NCBI GenBank assembly: GCA_013398295.1
Contig: VZSF01000634.1
Span: 680,064 to 744,063 of the forward strand
Origin: Chionis minor
Taxonomy: Eukaryota; Chordata; Aves; Charadriiformes; Chionididae
DNA length: 64,000 bases
Direction: 5' to 3'
Part shown: positions 13,001 through 26,000 of the stretch, one piece after another
How the letters are laid out: each line of letters starts with the position of its first letter
How positions within the stretch are numbered: the first letter of the stretch is position 1
The notes under the pieces: generated by a model
What the model saw: only the letters and a program-made list of their open reading frames with translations
Databases searched by the model: none
Told to the model about the DNA's origin: nothing
Made by a program: the position numbers and the translations under genes

Positions 13001-13374
13001 AGCGTGTTGTTACTCTTGTTCCTCGTGGTCTGTTGGTGAGAAGCTATTCCTTTTCACAATCTGCCTACCTGTGCTGTAATCGTACCTTTGTTTTGGTGTG
13101 CACACAAGCTCTGTGTGGCCTGGATCCAACCAAGGACTGCAGGAAAATCACATTCCAGATTCCACACAGGAGTTTAGCCCTCTCCATAATATTTCTGGTT
13201 CTGATCTAACTGAGACTGGTATTACAGCACTGTAACTCCATCAGCTTCAGCTGAAAGTGTCGGCTCATGCCAAATTTGATTTGGTCTGCACTGGAACAAA
13301 AACAAATCGACAAACAAGCTTAGAGTGAGAAATACAGAGTTAGGCTTCTAGAGCTCTTTGGAGCAGATCCCAAC
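4081..13374. other. Gene-free stretch
   Basis: I find no exon with convincing splice sites or recognisable protein on either strand. Short open frames are scattered and lack codon-like character; the longest on the plus strand (9197-9598, 133 codons) starts at a non-ATG codon position and resembles no family I know. The interval separates the CpG island from the 3' end of MXRA8. Internal low-complexity features are listed separately. Confidence 0.5.
8564..8647. repeat. Homopolymer pair T12 / A17
   Basis: A run of twelve T (8564-8575) and a run of seventeen A (8631-8647) flank about 55 bases of unique sequence, preceded by an AT-rich imperfect palindrome (about 8532-8563). The A run may be a retroposon tail, but no body is recognisable. 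Confidence 0.7.
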
Positions 13375-13530
13375 CCTACCCTTGGTCATTTGTGTGCTTC
13401 CCTTTTCCCCTGTAAAATGAGGATATTGACATTTCCCCATTCATAAAATGAGATTATTTACATTGTGATTTGTGAAGGGATGTATTCTTTGTACTTCACC
13501 AGGAGTACGTAAAGTGCTACGTGACGATAC
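13375..13530 (+). mobile_element. Ancient MIR-like SINE remnant
   Basis: The CTGTAAAATGAGGATA segment followed by GTAAAGTGCTACGTGA matches, in order, the conserved core-to-tail landmarks of the MIR SINE (CTGTAAAATGGGGATA ... GTAAAGCGCT) as I remember its consensus. The copy is diverged, with no target duplication visible. Confidence 0.5.
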
Positions 13531-13657
13531 TGCTCCTCCTGATTTATGCCAGCCTATGAGAGATCACAATCAGGCTTTGCTATTATTTTTCTGATGAATA
13601 CACTACATGGAAAAATGCCTGATATAATGATGGCCCAAGATTAGTGATGCAGGTTGG

Positions 13658-13663
13658 TTTATT
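13658..13663 (-). terminator. MXRA8: Candidate MXRA8 poly(A) signal
   Basis: AATAAA on the minus strand, about 340 bases after the MXRA8 stop codon. It is the first canonical signal downstream, so it would give a 3'UTR of roughly 360 bases. Farther signals exist, for example near 9845, and could be used instead. Confidence 0.45.
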
Positions 13664-14004
13664 TAAAGCAGTAACATCAAAGCAAAAGGTCTGCTGATTC
13701 AGCTCATAAAAATCATTGATGCATAAAACCAACAATAATATCGAGAAAGAAAAGGGGAATGGATGACTGGGAGAAGAGAAGAAAAAAAGGCAACCCAAAC
13801 CCATCCTAAGTGCACACAAGACAGACAGTCTAACTCTTTCAAGAAGCATTTGCAAATACCCTCGTGCTTAGTGGGGAGAAAGTCTACGTGGAAAAAAAAA
13901 ATCTGTGATAACTGGAGGGACAGGGTATTAAGAACAGGCATCTCTCTTCCATTTATCTATCTTTGATTGAAGCTTCTGGTCCAGCCAGCAGCTTGGGAAC
14001 GTCT

Positions 14005-14030
14005 TCATTTACAGTACTCCTTCCTGAAAT
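14005..14030 (-). CDS. MXRA8: MXRA8 last coding exon
   Basis: After a TTGCTTTCAG acceptor the exon encodes (D)FRKEYCK and a TGA stop (14007-14005). This corresponds to the human C-terminus GFRKENCK. Entry phase is 1, matching the AAAG|GTAATA donor at 14920. Confidence 0.9.
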
Positions 14031-17000
14031 CTGAAAGCAAATCGAAACGCTGGTCAGTACCTGGAGAGAGATTTCAAACCATCCAAAAAAGCACACTGTA
14101 ATATGGACTTAGCTATACAGTGACAAGTGACCATTTGCAGTCAACCACATCCCAAATATCCTCTTCATAAAGCCCACAGTGAGATACACTGTGCATAAAT
14201 TATTGTACAGATCATCTCTGCAGAAAGTAGGTAAAAATATCATGAGAATTCCATCAAGAAGAGCAGGTCTAAGGCAACTCATGGACTCTCCAGACCATTC
14301 CCTTCTTCATATCATTTCAGTCACACTTATTATATTCTAAATTCACATGAAGTCATAGAACCTAACAACTTCTCACAAGCACTGCCTGACGTAAGTGTGA
14401 CTCTCCAAACTGAGGAGTAATACTTAGGATTAATAGTGGATACGCAAGAGGAGATTCACCCCTAGGGAGGGAGAGGTATTTGCTTTTGTTTGATCAAGTA
14501 AGTGACTGCCCATTACCCATAAATCAATTCAACTCAAAACACTGTCTTCTGCACAGTGTTTTCTTCCAAACATGATGCCAGGACATTTTTGAGATACATC
14601 TCCCTCTGAGGTTACAGTACAGAATGCACTATTCCAGCCCTGCAAGGCATTCCTTTTCCAATAAAGAAAAATGCTATTTGTGCCATGCCAAAAGTTTTTT
14701 AAAAGCCTAATCACTACTTGCATCTTGTGGCTCCATGATGAAAGGATAGAAAGGGAACCAGCTTCTCATTCCTGCTGTCATTTCTCATGATGTTTATCAT
14801 TCCTCATTCGCCTGTGGCTTGGTCAGCTCACTGCTAAACTCTGTTCTTCCCTCCTCCCTCCTTCCACCCATCAGAAAGTTCCTACAGCCACCAATTAGGG
14901 TGAAGCAGGTCATTATTACCTTTGTCTAAATCAATGTTCTTTGCTGGGAAGCTTCTGGCTTGCTCAGCCTTCTCCTTCAGGATGTTGTTTTTGTAATCTG
15001 TGTAAGGGAGGAGTATAATTCAGACAGCCATTAGAACATTAAAAAACCCCAGAGCTTTACAGGCAAGGCGGACGTGCGATTGGTCCCTCCTTGAAGTACT
15101 CTAGGCCCGGCATCTCCAGATCTCTAGGAGTAACTCAGCCACTCAGCAGGAAAATGAAAACTGCTATGACTTCATTTTTGCCCCCGGCACTAATCAGTTA
15201 TGCATACTTCAGTTTCCTGCTCCTCACAGGTACCACAGATTCTTCGAGCATGTAAGAAAAAGCTCTGGATTATCTACACGAAGCTCACCTGAAGGTGACT
15301 GATGCGGTTATTCAAAGAATTTGCTCACAGGGGAGCTCTCCTGAGACAGAGAGAAGAATTTGTACTTGCTGCTGTCCTGGTCTGCAACCCACCCTCTACA
15401 GCTCCCTTGTTCTTTACTTCAGATTCTGTATCTGCCTCTTCTTTACTGGGGCCCTCACAGCAATTCTGTAGCTTGCGGCCTGAAGTTTGTCAGTTTGTTG
15501 TTTTAAAGGTTGTACCTTTACTGGGGGTGCACAGAGGGGAAAAAGAAGGGACAGACTCAATTGTTTCCTCGTTTATCAACACATCCACTGCCACACGGCA
15601 AGTTGTAGCAGGTATGAACTTAGCATCGTGGCAAGTCTTCAGGAATCTCAGGGTAGCGCAGACAAGAGGATCAGTTTTGCTTTACAGACAATCCATGCCA
15701 AGTCCAAGCAAGAAGACACCCCTGATCAGTTACTGACACACAATAAACTCCAGGCTGCACCTTCAAGCTCTAGTAAGGAGCAGCATTCATCTTCAGGAAT
15801 ACTGTAAGCTCCCCAAGTCAGTCAACTACAGTTCACACCCACTTTCAGGAGAGATGATAAAGCTGATAGTTAGTACTAAAGAATGTTGATCTCATTTTTT
15901 TTCTCCAGATCACTCACTTTGAGCTAGTTTTTATGTCATTTTTATGAATGATGATATTCATACGGACAAATGCACTTGATTTCTTGGACAGGAGATTCTA
16001 GAGAACTGCTTTGTTGATCCTCTTCCCTACACAAACTGCTTAAATTTGAGGAATCCACTTCCCTAAATTCTGACTTGATCTCATTCCACATTGTTTCGCA
16101 CTCACTTGAATTTGGCTTTCAAGTGCGTGTCAGGGCAGCCCAAAAACTCCAGGTGAAACAAAAGCAGCTGTGCCTGACCAACCTCATCAATCAGCCTCTA
16201 GATGAACTCAAAAGTCGGGACGGCCCTCTGCAGCTGCAGTCTCCCTGCTTGCACTGACTTGAGGGTTGAGATTCTCAAAGATGCCATTTAAAATCAGGAG
16301 GTTAAGTCATTTCAAAATGGGCATCTAAATGCCATTAGAAAATCCTCAGTTAGAACAAGTTTTGACCTGTTTTGGAGAATGGTTGCTAGCTGATGCATAC
16401 CCAGTCTGATGTCTTCACTTTTGTATTGAGTCAGATCTGTCGTGTCGACTGTAAATTCTTTAAGATTTACATCCTTCCTGAAAAAGGAATAACAGGGGAA
16501 AATAGTATTGTCGCATCCTTTAATAACTGGCTCCTCCTTTCACACTTTTTCACAACAGCTTTTCTATTACTACTTTAGAGAATTTAATTTATCTCGTTTA
16601 TTTGTTATATATCTGAAGAAAAGTTGAAAAAAAATCCATAGATGATTTCATTCTCTATTAAGTATTGGTGACTTTCACAGCAATCCTTACAGAATCCTTT
16701 CTGGTTTGTACCAGGCTTCTCTGGAGAAAGCATGACACAGATAACAGTACTGGCAGCCACTGTTCATACGTACTTTTCCTGTCTTTGCCCCTAACCTGTC
16801 AAAGAGATTCCAGAAGGTCATACCAATAGTACTAGTACTAAGTACCAGTGAATCTGGTTCTCCTCTCTCTTCCTTTTACTGTCTTTTCTGTGAACACCTT
16901 GACATCTCTGTCTAGCTGGCTCTTTTTCCTCACCATGTGTTTGTCCAGAGCTTAGACCAATGGAGAGCAAACCTGTACTGGAACTTCCCCATCTCTTCCA

Positions 17001-20000
17001 CTCTCATAATAAAACATAAAGGAACCCAGCTACACAATCTTGGCAGTAGATCTGTGCACTACCCCTTTGCCACCAACTCCCAATGACACCTCACAGAAAT
17101 ACGATCTGTGAATCAGTTCCCGAAGTGTAACGAGAGGAAACGCAATTGCCAAATCAGCCCTACACCCCATTCCCTCCTTCCATACTTTGACAGCATGGAA
17201 GCTGCTCCCTGATATGCAATCGGTAAGCAAGTCTATATTCCTGGGAACGTGACACTAGTAATGACTGGAGTGTAAAGCTGCAAAAGAATTGGTGACAAGC
17301 AGTGAAAAAACTCTATCAAACCCCCTATGCTTTACGTGGCTTTACTTGTGCTAACTGGACCCTCAGCTGTTTTAGACACTTAATGACAGCTGAGATTTGG
17401 GGTCCGTAAGTTCATCGTTACATATTCTAATCATACTTAGTAGACCCTGTGTAATGATACTTACTCTCCGTGTTTCTTCACATTGTATTCATAACCTAAA
17501 CAGGGAGAAGAAAGAGAATGAGCAGTCGTATCCAGCCCAACCACTCCCTCCCAGACAACAGTGATAGCAGTAACATCTCGTGCTGATTCACAGTGCTCCT
17601 TACTGCGGTGCTTACAACGAACACCTTCACAACCCCTCCAACGCACAAGAATTCGTGTGCGTTCCACTGCCGCAGGGGGCTTCCCTTTCCTTTACTCACC
17701 AGCTTTCCAGTGGATTTTTCCAGATCTATGGATGACCAGCCACGAGAAACTACAGCAATTGATATATTTCATTTCTTCCCACCTCCCATTTACTACAGAA
17801 ATATTAACCACAGCTGCCATCTCTTGTGTGCTGGCGCTGCGCTTGCCCATCCCCAGCTCACTGCTCAGGCCTGCATCCTTCACACGCTACAGACACTGGT
17901 CTCCAGCAGCCTCCCACATGCCAGGTATCCAGCTACACTCCCATCTCGCCCCACCCGCAAGGCGGGATGATTTCAGGCTCCTCTTTTCCATGCAAAGGTC
18001 AGGAGTCTGTACCCTCTGTGACTGCACACTATCTTCACTGAAGTCTGTAGAGACAGACGTTTTGTGTTGGTGCTAATCCCCTGACACGTAAATAAGGACG
18101 AATGTGGTCCTGCAAAGAACGCACCAGGAGACAGACATTCCCTGGTGTTTGCTTTTTGTGTGGCGTCCAAAACTATTTGCGTGGAAGTCACCAAAAGATC
18201 TCAGTGTGCATTTATCTAATTACACACAGTCACCCAACACACGGAGTCCAGCAAGGACGTAGGCATCTTCGTTCCTAAGGGATGTGTGTCGGCCTCCTGC
18301 TCTCAACAAATTCACTCGTAACGAGCAACTGTCTAGTGGTTTTCATTTTCTTCTCCCTTACCACAGAGCAACTCAGCAAATCAAGGCCTGGAAATTTTTA
18401 CCCCACACTAATGAATCGCGCTTGGCATCAGCACCTGCAAAGACTCCCCGTTGCATCGGTTGCTGGTTTTCCAGGAAAGGATCATCACTGCCTTCAGCAT
18501 TGTGCTCTGCAGTGATGATCTGCAGGATCAGCTCTCCTGTCGTGAGATACCCCTAGAAGCACTACGGGGCTGCTCGTTTCTAGCACTTACCTCTCTGCCG
18601 GCGCTTGCGGGTGACGAGGATGACAATGATGAGGAAGACAACGAAGAGCAGCAGAGTTGCCAGGATGTAGCCCAGCTGCTGGAAGAAGTGCACCCGGCTC
18701 TCGGGGATGATGACATTTATTACATTGTGGCCCCTGACAACATTTGGATCTGATGGAAAAGGAAAACAGGCTGATAATTGTAATTGGCATCCAAAGCAAA
18801 GCACGTTCACACGTGGGTCCGTAGGTGGACCCAAAAAGCACGTTTGGTGAGAAACTCTTCTGAACTGCATGAAGCAAAGGGCAAACAGCTGCTAATTTAC
18901 AACATACTGCACCTTTGTCAGATTGAGAACGCCTCTGCTCCTCACAAGACCATTACACTTCCCAGGAGCACTAAATATTAGTAGTGACGGTCGCACACTC
19001 CCTTGCTGCTGCCTGGCGCTCAGCGTGCTCTTGCAGAGGGGAAGTCCAGACAGGAGCCACCCTCGACAGCCCCGAGTCTTTCTGCAGGGTAACACAACCC
19101 TCCGCTGCGTCCCTTACAACACACACACCGCGTGGCTTCGGCTCCAGACAGCTCAAGTATGAAGCAGCCCCTCCCTGCCAAGGGTTATAATTTACAGAGT
19201 GGGAAGAATTTTCAATGCCAAAGAATGAGTTTCCTTTTAAATAAAATAAAATAAAAAAATCAATAAAATAAAATAAAATCCCACAAAGAAAAGCCAAGAT
19301 TCCATTCCATTTGTGGGTGCAGCAGCATTTCAGTTCTGCAGCACAGAGAAGGGTAACTCAAAACTCTTACGTGGAACATTTTTGTAGATCTCAAATAAAT
19401 AGGTCAATGTTTTACACATATAAAGAGGAAGCGACTTCTCTGCTTGCCATAGCCAGAGCAGCGGACAAATTCAGCCCAGGCACAGACAGCAAACCCTAAG
19501 ACACGCTGTGCTGGGGGAGGCTTTTCTATTCGAAGCAGGGCTGAAAGTGACACCTTCTCCCCCTGACAGGGAACATTCACAGAGCACCAGGCAAGAACCA
19601 GCATGGCATTTTGGCCCACCATTCTTTTGGGAGTTTAACCCTGTAAATTAGTCCAGGGGAATAAGGGGAAAGATGGGGGAAAATATTCCCAAAAGCCACA
19701 GTACTGTCTAACAGATGTGTTCTGATGTGAGAAACGTTGACATTTTTGGAACTGCTGGCATAGTGACCGATTCCAGTTTGTCAGGTAGTTTGTTTCCAGT
19801 ATTTAAAACCACCAACCCACTAACAATAAAATCAAATAAGACAACAGTGGAATGAAATAAACACTTTGAAACCAAAGATGATCATTTGCTAATACTAACA
19901 GTGCTAACAAATCAAGAGGGTTTAGCATGTGCTCTGTTCTGGGAGCCCAGCACTCCACTCCAGTAACGCTCCACTTTTTACTGGCATTGCTAGACGCTGT

Positions 20001-23000
20001 GTGCTTGCTGGCTACAGTGCTGAAAACTAGCGTGTATTTTTCACCACTGCTAAGCTAAAAAATACCAAACCAAAAAACCCACTTGCAAAGCTGCAAACAG
20101 TCTACATAACAGCTCTACTTCAACAGATCTCTGGATCGTGAAGGGCTCCTTTAGCAGCTGCCATAATGAGATGGTTGCCACCGGAGCAGCTGTTGAGCCA
20201 GAAGTCAGCAAACACAAACGCATTCTGCTTTCCCAAGGCTTTTTGCTTTCCCACAATACTGCAAGATAGGGCAGGAGCGGAGTTAAACTTTAGTCAAGCT
20301 TGGAGAGGTCACTGTAACAACAAACAGTGGAAATACATTCAATAACTTTGAGTCTCCTCGGCTTACTCAATCAAGTGATACTAAAAATACTCGTCATACT
20401 AAGTGTTTTGATAAAGCATCACTGGTGGACTTCAAAGTGCACCACTGGGAAGGCAGTAGACAACATCCCATTTTATAATTGAGGAAACTGAGCCACAGAG
20501 TAACGGCTGATTCAGTCGCACCCAGTAGATGAATGGCAGCGCCTAGAATAGTGTCACCAAGGTAATGTTCCTCCTCATCCTCGTGTTATATCAGAATTTA
20601 AGCTGAGGTGATGAAGATTTATTCTGTGCCCAAGATCTGATCTTTTAGTATGTCTCAACATGCTGTGCCCATCGGCCTCAAATTCACTCACGTGATCTGG
20701 TTTAACTACTGGAAAATAAGTTTTAATGGTGGGGGGGAAGTTAGAAGAGAGGTGCCTGTACATTACTTTACCAAAGTGTCAAGGTTCAGATTCTTCTGCT
20801 GGGAAAAATGGAGAGTGCTCTACCAAGAGAGCTCAAAATGCTGGGTGTGTGGCCCATTTCTTTTACAAGGCTGGCAAAGGATTGAGAATAGCTTAGCAGT
20901 AAGTGTGAGACACACCAGATTCCATTCTTCAATCACTTGCTCCAAAGCAAATGCAGAGTAAAAATGCACTGAATTAGTAGACGTACCCCACATCTACACT
21001 GCTGAGACCGACAGCAGAATTGAGCTCATGCTTATATTCAAAACAGGATGAAGTTTCCTGTCTGGAAATGGCTCCGGGCCTTGGAGCTATGCCAGAAACT
21101 ATAGCTGCTTGCTGGAAAAGCTCATTGCTTTGCTTTTGTTATCTCCTGATGTTTCATTTTGGCTTTAGGTTATATCCCCAGAAGAGTTGTATACAGTTTT
21201 TCGTGGAATGGGGCAATATCTCAGCCGTTCCTGCTGTACACAAACAGGGCATGTCCCAGCAGGCTCCTCAGCAGCAGTGGGTTTGAGAAAGGCACTCCGG
21301 ATGTCTCAGCTTCTTTCACATTCCCATCAAGTCAGCACATTTTTGTGTGTGGTGCTCTCAGACCAGCTGAGCGTTCACTGCCCGTAGGGCACAAAGCTCT
21401 GCTAAGGCTGTTCTTTTTGACGCTGGAAATGTTTTTTTTCTCAGGAAGGCAAGTTCCTTCAGCACTGAGGGCACCACTGCCAAACTAAGACATCCCTGGC
21501 AGGTTAAATTACTTGTAGGTTCTGTCTGACTTCTGAGCAGGTGGGTAACTATTCAGCAACAAGCAGGACAACATCCAAGAGAGAGAGGAATAAATTCCTG
21601 GGTGGGCAACTCCGAGAACAAGATCTAGTTTCCATCTTCACAATGGGATCTGGATAAGGCTCAAGGACAGCGGGCTGGGAAACTGATGTTTGTATGTCCT
21701 GGCCTCCATGACAGCTCAGCCCCAAGAGCCACCTCTCTTTAGTACTGCCTGGGTTTTCCAGCCACCAACCTTAGTCCCAAGGAGGAGGTTTAGGTGTCTG
21801 TGACTTGAAAAAGCCAATTGCTAGAGAAGAATAGACCTATTTAAAAATGTATGAAGGATGTCAAAATTCTGTATTAAGCAGCCAATAAATATTAAACCAC
21901 AATGAATATTTTAAAATGTTAATAAGGAACTATACCCAAAAGACTTAAAAAAAATATTAAACTTGGGATTTTCATTTTATTTTTCTGCCTGAACTATGCA
22001 TGATGGTTTTGAGTTCCGACAGGCTGTCAGATGATAGCTCACTGCAGTGGAAAATTTGAAAATTGGTTTAAGACAAAAAAAAAAATAAGCAAAGCTGAAG
22101 GGTGGAGGAAAATTCCTGGTGCTTGATTCTGCACAGTCTGGCACCTTGCACAGCCTAAAGCCCCATGCAAAGGGGAGAGCAATGCTCATGAGTTACGCTG
22201 GTGAGAACAGCGGCATGTTGTAACAGCAAAGGCAGAGCAGAATTGATCCCCACCCCATACCTTCTCTAGTTCCATAAAAGCAATCCACGTAGGAAGCCTG
22301 TTAGAAAAACAGCTTGTTTGCCTTAGGGCATGTCAGCATTGCAGAGCAGAAATGGCTGCAGATTTTTCCCTGGAGCAAAGAAAACAGAAGCCGGCCATGA
22401 TGTCACTACAGCCCTGCAAGCAGCGTAATTAATGCTGATGGGTGGGACACTCCGCTTTTGGTGCAGCGCAGCATTAAAGTAGCTCCACGGGATCCTCACC
22501 AGTACTGCTAAGCACGTAGCTCCAGGTATCCCAATGTAATGGAAATCGCTCAAAGAACCAAGGCCATACGCTACAGCCATATACTAGCAGTGAGGGAGGC
22601 AGGACCTCATCTGCTTTTCTGACCTTAAAAGCCCAAATAGCCCCTGGCTCAAACATGAGAAACCTTCATAGAGGAAACCTCAGTGCTGCTCTAAGTGGCA
22701 CCTTCACTTCAGCGGTGTCTATGGTGCTTCTGCAAGGCACAGGTTTGCCTTGACCACGCTCCCTTCTGCTGGCACTAAGTGATTCCTGCAGACCTCCGTG
22801 GAGGGACAAAAAGGCAAGAATTGGAGCAAAGGCCTCCTCGGGTGATGATGGGGAGTAAAGTCATATTCCTGTCCTGTGGCTTACTGAGCTCTTTAGAGCT
22901 CAAAGGTGCAACTCTAGATACTTACGTCCTCCTCAGTCAGGAGGACCAGTTGCAGAGGCCGCTTACCTATGGCTGGGGCAATGTTGTGAGTTGTGAGATT

Positions 23001-26000
23001 CACCACCTTCTTCTCTCTCACTGGCTCCTTCACGAAGACCTGGTAGATCCTGCGCTCGTGCAGGCCACAGTAGTGATGGTGCAGGTGGCAGGAGTAAGTG
23101 CCTTCATCTGCACTTTCCAGCTCTGAAATCCGCAGGGAAAAGTCACCCAGGGCAAAGGCTGTGTCAGTGATGTTCATCTTCTGACGAACGAAGAGAGGTC
23201 CGTAAGAACGGCGCTCGCCAGAGGCGTACAGGTCAATGAGGCGGTCAGCCCGGTCATGAGGAACCCCTGGGGGCTGCCTGTCCCAGTGGACCACTTGTTG
23301 TTCCTCTTCACTGTGCCGTTCAGTCCAGATGTGGTTACGGTTCACACAGGGGAGCGTCACTGTGCTGCCTTCTAGGGCAACAATCACAGGCTTTTCCCCA
23401 TCCCAGTACTCCTTTGCATCCTCAGCTGTGAAGGAGACAGTACAAGTTGTGCAACCTCAGTACGTGCATCTTTACATACCTGTCCTACGCTTAAGGACAC
23501 CCCGTCCCACCTACGAGTGCTCTGAGACCCTGCAATCCTATAACACATCCCCCTCAAAGATCCTGGAAGTGCCACAGGGCTACTGTGCCTTGTTCACGCT
23601 TACTCCAGCAGTTCGTAAAGAAATGCACCTTTATCTTCTACACCCCAGGTCAGTGAATTAACCAAGACCGCTTTCTTCTCCTTGTAACTGAGAGTTAATC
23701 TTTTGCTTCAGAAAGCAGGATGTATATTCTCTCTACAGACTAAGAATGGAATGAGAACAACAGATTTCATCTTCAATATGCTGTATCCCAATTCTCCAAG
23801 CAGGAAATGCTTTTCTCCCCACAAATGCCCTAATTACTGGAGGAGTTCAAGAAGCACTGTTTTGTATTTTGTTCTTGAAAAGGAGTAACAGAAGAACCGA
23901 AACACAGACAAGCAGACTGGGGCTCACAGGCCTGCCTGGGTGTTTTTATTACATGGAAGCTGTGAGAAGAGCAGCAGAAGAGACACACTGCTCCACTATC
24001 ACATCAGCCCCAGTAACTGCACTTCTGCGTTATACAAAGGTCAGTTTAAATAACACGGTCATGATGCACGTGCGGTGTGGGTGGCACATGCTGCAGTTGC
24101 CAACAGCCCTCAGAAGCTCGCTTTTAGAGCTGGAGTTGAGGTGTGGTGACTTGAGGAGGTTTTTTAACTACAGGCTTCTGAGGGTAAGCTCACCAACCAA
24201 TGTACAAGGCAGATGCTTGTGGCTACGCTGACTGATGATGGATTGTCACTAGGGATGTTCTACTGCTTGAGCAGGGACAGGGCAGTTTGCTAATTGGGCT
24301 GCCTAGAGTGAACACTTCACTTAACAGGCTCCATGCGTTGTTTGGCACATACCAAAAAAGGAGAGATGTTTGTAAATACATACATTGAATAACATTTCGG
24401 AAACTCAGGGAATCTGATAGCAAAGAGCATCGTGAGCACCACTGTCTCCTGATACTTTCCAAGCTTCCTGTGGCATCTGTGCCCTGAACGTGCAATTGAG
24501 AAGACACGGGCAAAACCCTGCGTCCACGCTGCTCTTCTCCGAGACGAGCAGAACAGCACGCAAGGCGCCTGTTCTGTGAATTGGCGTACAAGCCCCACTG
24601 TGAATTCAACAGAATCCTGGTGGCCACTGGACTCCAGTTGCCAGCTCAGGTCCCTTGCAGAAAGGAACACCAAGCTGCCTGCCACGCTTACCTTTCTTGG
24701 TGATGTCTAGTTGGATTTTCACGGTTTCGTATAAGTGGCAGTAGTGATGGTGAAGATTACAAGAATACGTGCCTTCATCACTCTCTGCAACATCTAGTAC
24801 AACAGGGAAGAGAAGGGAAGTTGAATATTTTATGCTGAGACAATTACTATTTTTGCCATTTATATTGTTTCCTGAATGGGAAGGCCCAAAAGGGCCTTTA
24901 TATAACTTAGTTCTAACCCATCCTTAGCACCAGGGTGGGGTAAACAGGGAAGAATCATCTCACCTAACATAATAGTTTACTCAGTTTATTTGCTTCTGTG
25001 TGGAATGTATTTGTATTAGCAGATGGAAAGAGAAAGCCAATCTAAGTTTACCTAAGGGCAGGTATAGGAAGAATGACAATCTTGAGTTTGTAGTTCAGGA
25101 ACTGAAATACAGTCAAAGGTCCGCAAGAAGCTCAAGTGACTTTCAGGCAGTGAGTGTTCCCAATTCTCTGTTAAAATGGGACTGTTTCAAAGGGAAATAA
25201 AAAACTGTTGCCAGTACTTCAGAGGACCTCATTAGACTGATATTTACCTATTTATTTATAGAAAATGGTCTGTAAAATAGCCATTTTCACCGAAAAACAC
25301 AAAGTTAATTTAGTCATGAATCCTCCACTCTGCAGATAGCGTAGGGACAAAAGATGCTGTTCAGTACCTCTGATCACCAAGGAGAAGTTGCCATCTGCAA
25401 ATGCGTTCTGGGGCATGAATATCCTCCCTTGGTTGTAGGAGCTGTACACGCGCTGATCTCCAGCGGAGTACATGTCACAGAGCCTCTCCATCTTGTTATC
25501 TCCATAGTACTTGCTGTACACATCCCAGTGGACTACACGCTGGCGGTCGTTCAGACGATCCTGGGTCCACACCATGCGGTAGCTCTTGCAGGGCAGGACA
25601 GCCTGTGAGCCCAGCGTGGCGCTGATATTTAACACTGACACTACAACACTGTCTGGGTTTGAGGCATCAGCCGGTACTGAGAGCCAGGAGCAAAGAACAA
25701 AAAACAGAGTTACCAGGTTAATGGCACGTGAAGAAGACACTAGAGTAGGACTCAGACCTGTCCTAGAATCTCCACACACCTTCCACCCAAAAGGAAGTCA
25801 TTGTCAAGACCAACATAAAGCTCTCTCATGGAGAAACACAATAGAAAGCCACTTAAAAACACTGATTTCATAGAACAGAATGGTTTGGGTTGGAAGGGAC
25901 CTTCAAGATCATCCAGTTCCAGCCCCCCTGCCCTGGGCAGGGACACCTACCACTAGACCTGGTGGCTCCAAGCCCCATCCAACTTGGCCTTGAACCTCCA

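Larger units (their letters stand above)
18750..22966 (-). other. MXRA8: MXRA8 intron (4.2 kb)
   Basis: The largest intron found within the MXRA8 body, between the second Ig exon and the transmembrane exon. It holds an AAATA-type microsatellite near 19.24 kb and a MIR-like remnant near 20.5 kb. No other coding sequence is evident. The other introns (14031-14919, 14998-16400, 16478-17464, 17496-18590, 23426-24691, 24794-25367, 25677-26738) also show no independent gene. Confidence 0.85.

Noticed and set aside
17561..18076. 171-codon plus-strand open frame
   Set aside because: It starts at GTG, lies in an MXRA8 intron, and has no recognisable domain or splice context.
22926..22966. Extension of the MXRA8 second Ig exon to the GTAAGT donor at 22925
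   Set aside because: It leaves phase 0 while the transmembrane exon needs phase 1; the donor after 22967 gives the right phase and a good consensus.
25677..25779. Signal-peptide-like open frame directly upstream of the first Ig exon ([14 protein letters not shown])
   Set aside because: The hydrophobic stretch is the translation of a polypyrimidine tract before the CTCTCAG acceptor, and the frame opens with GTG, not ATG.
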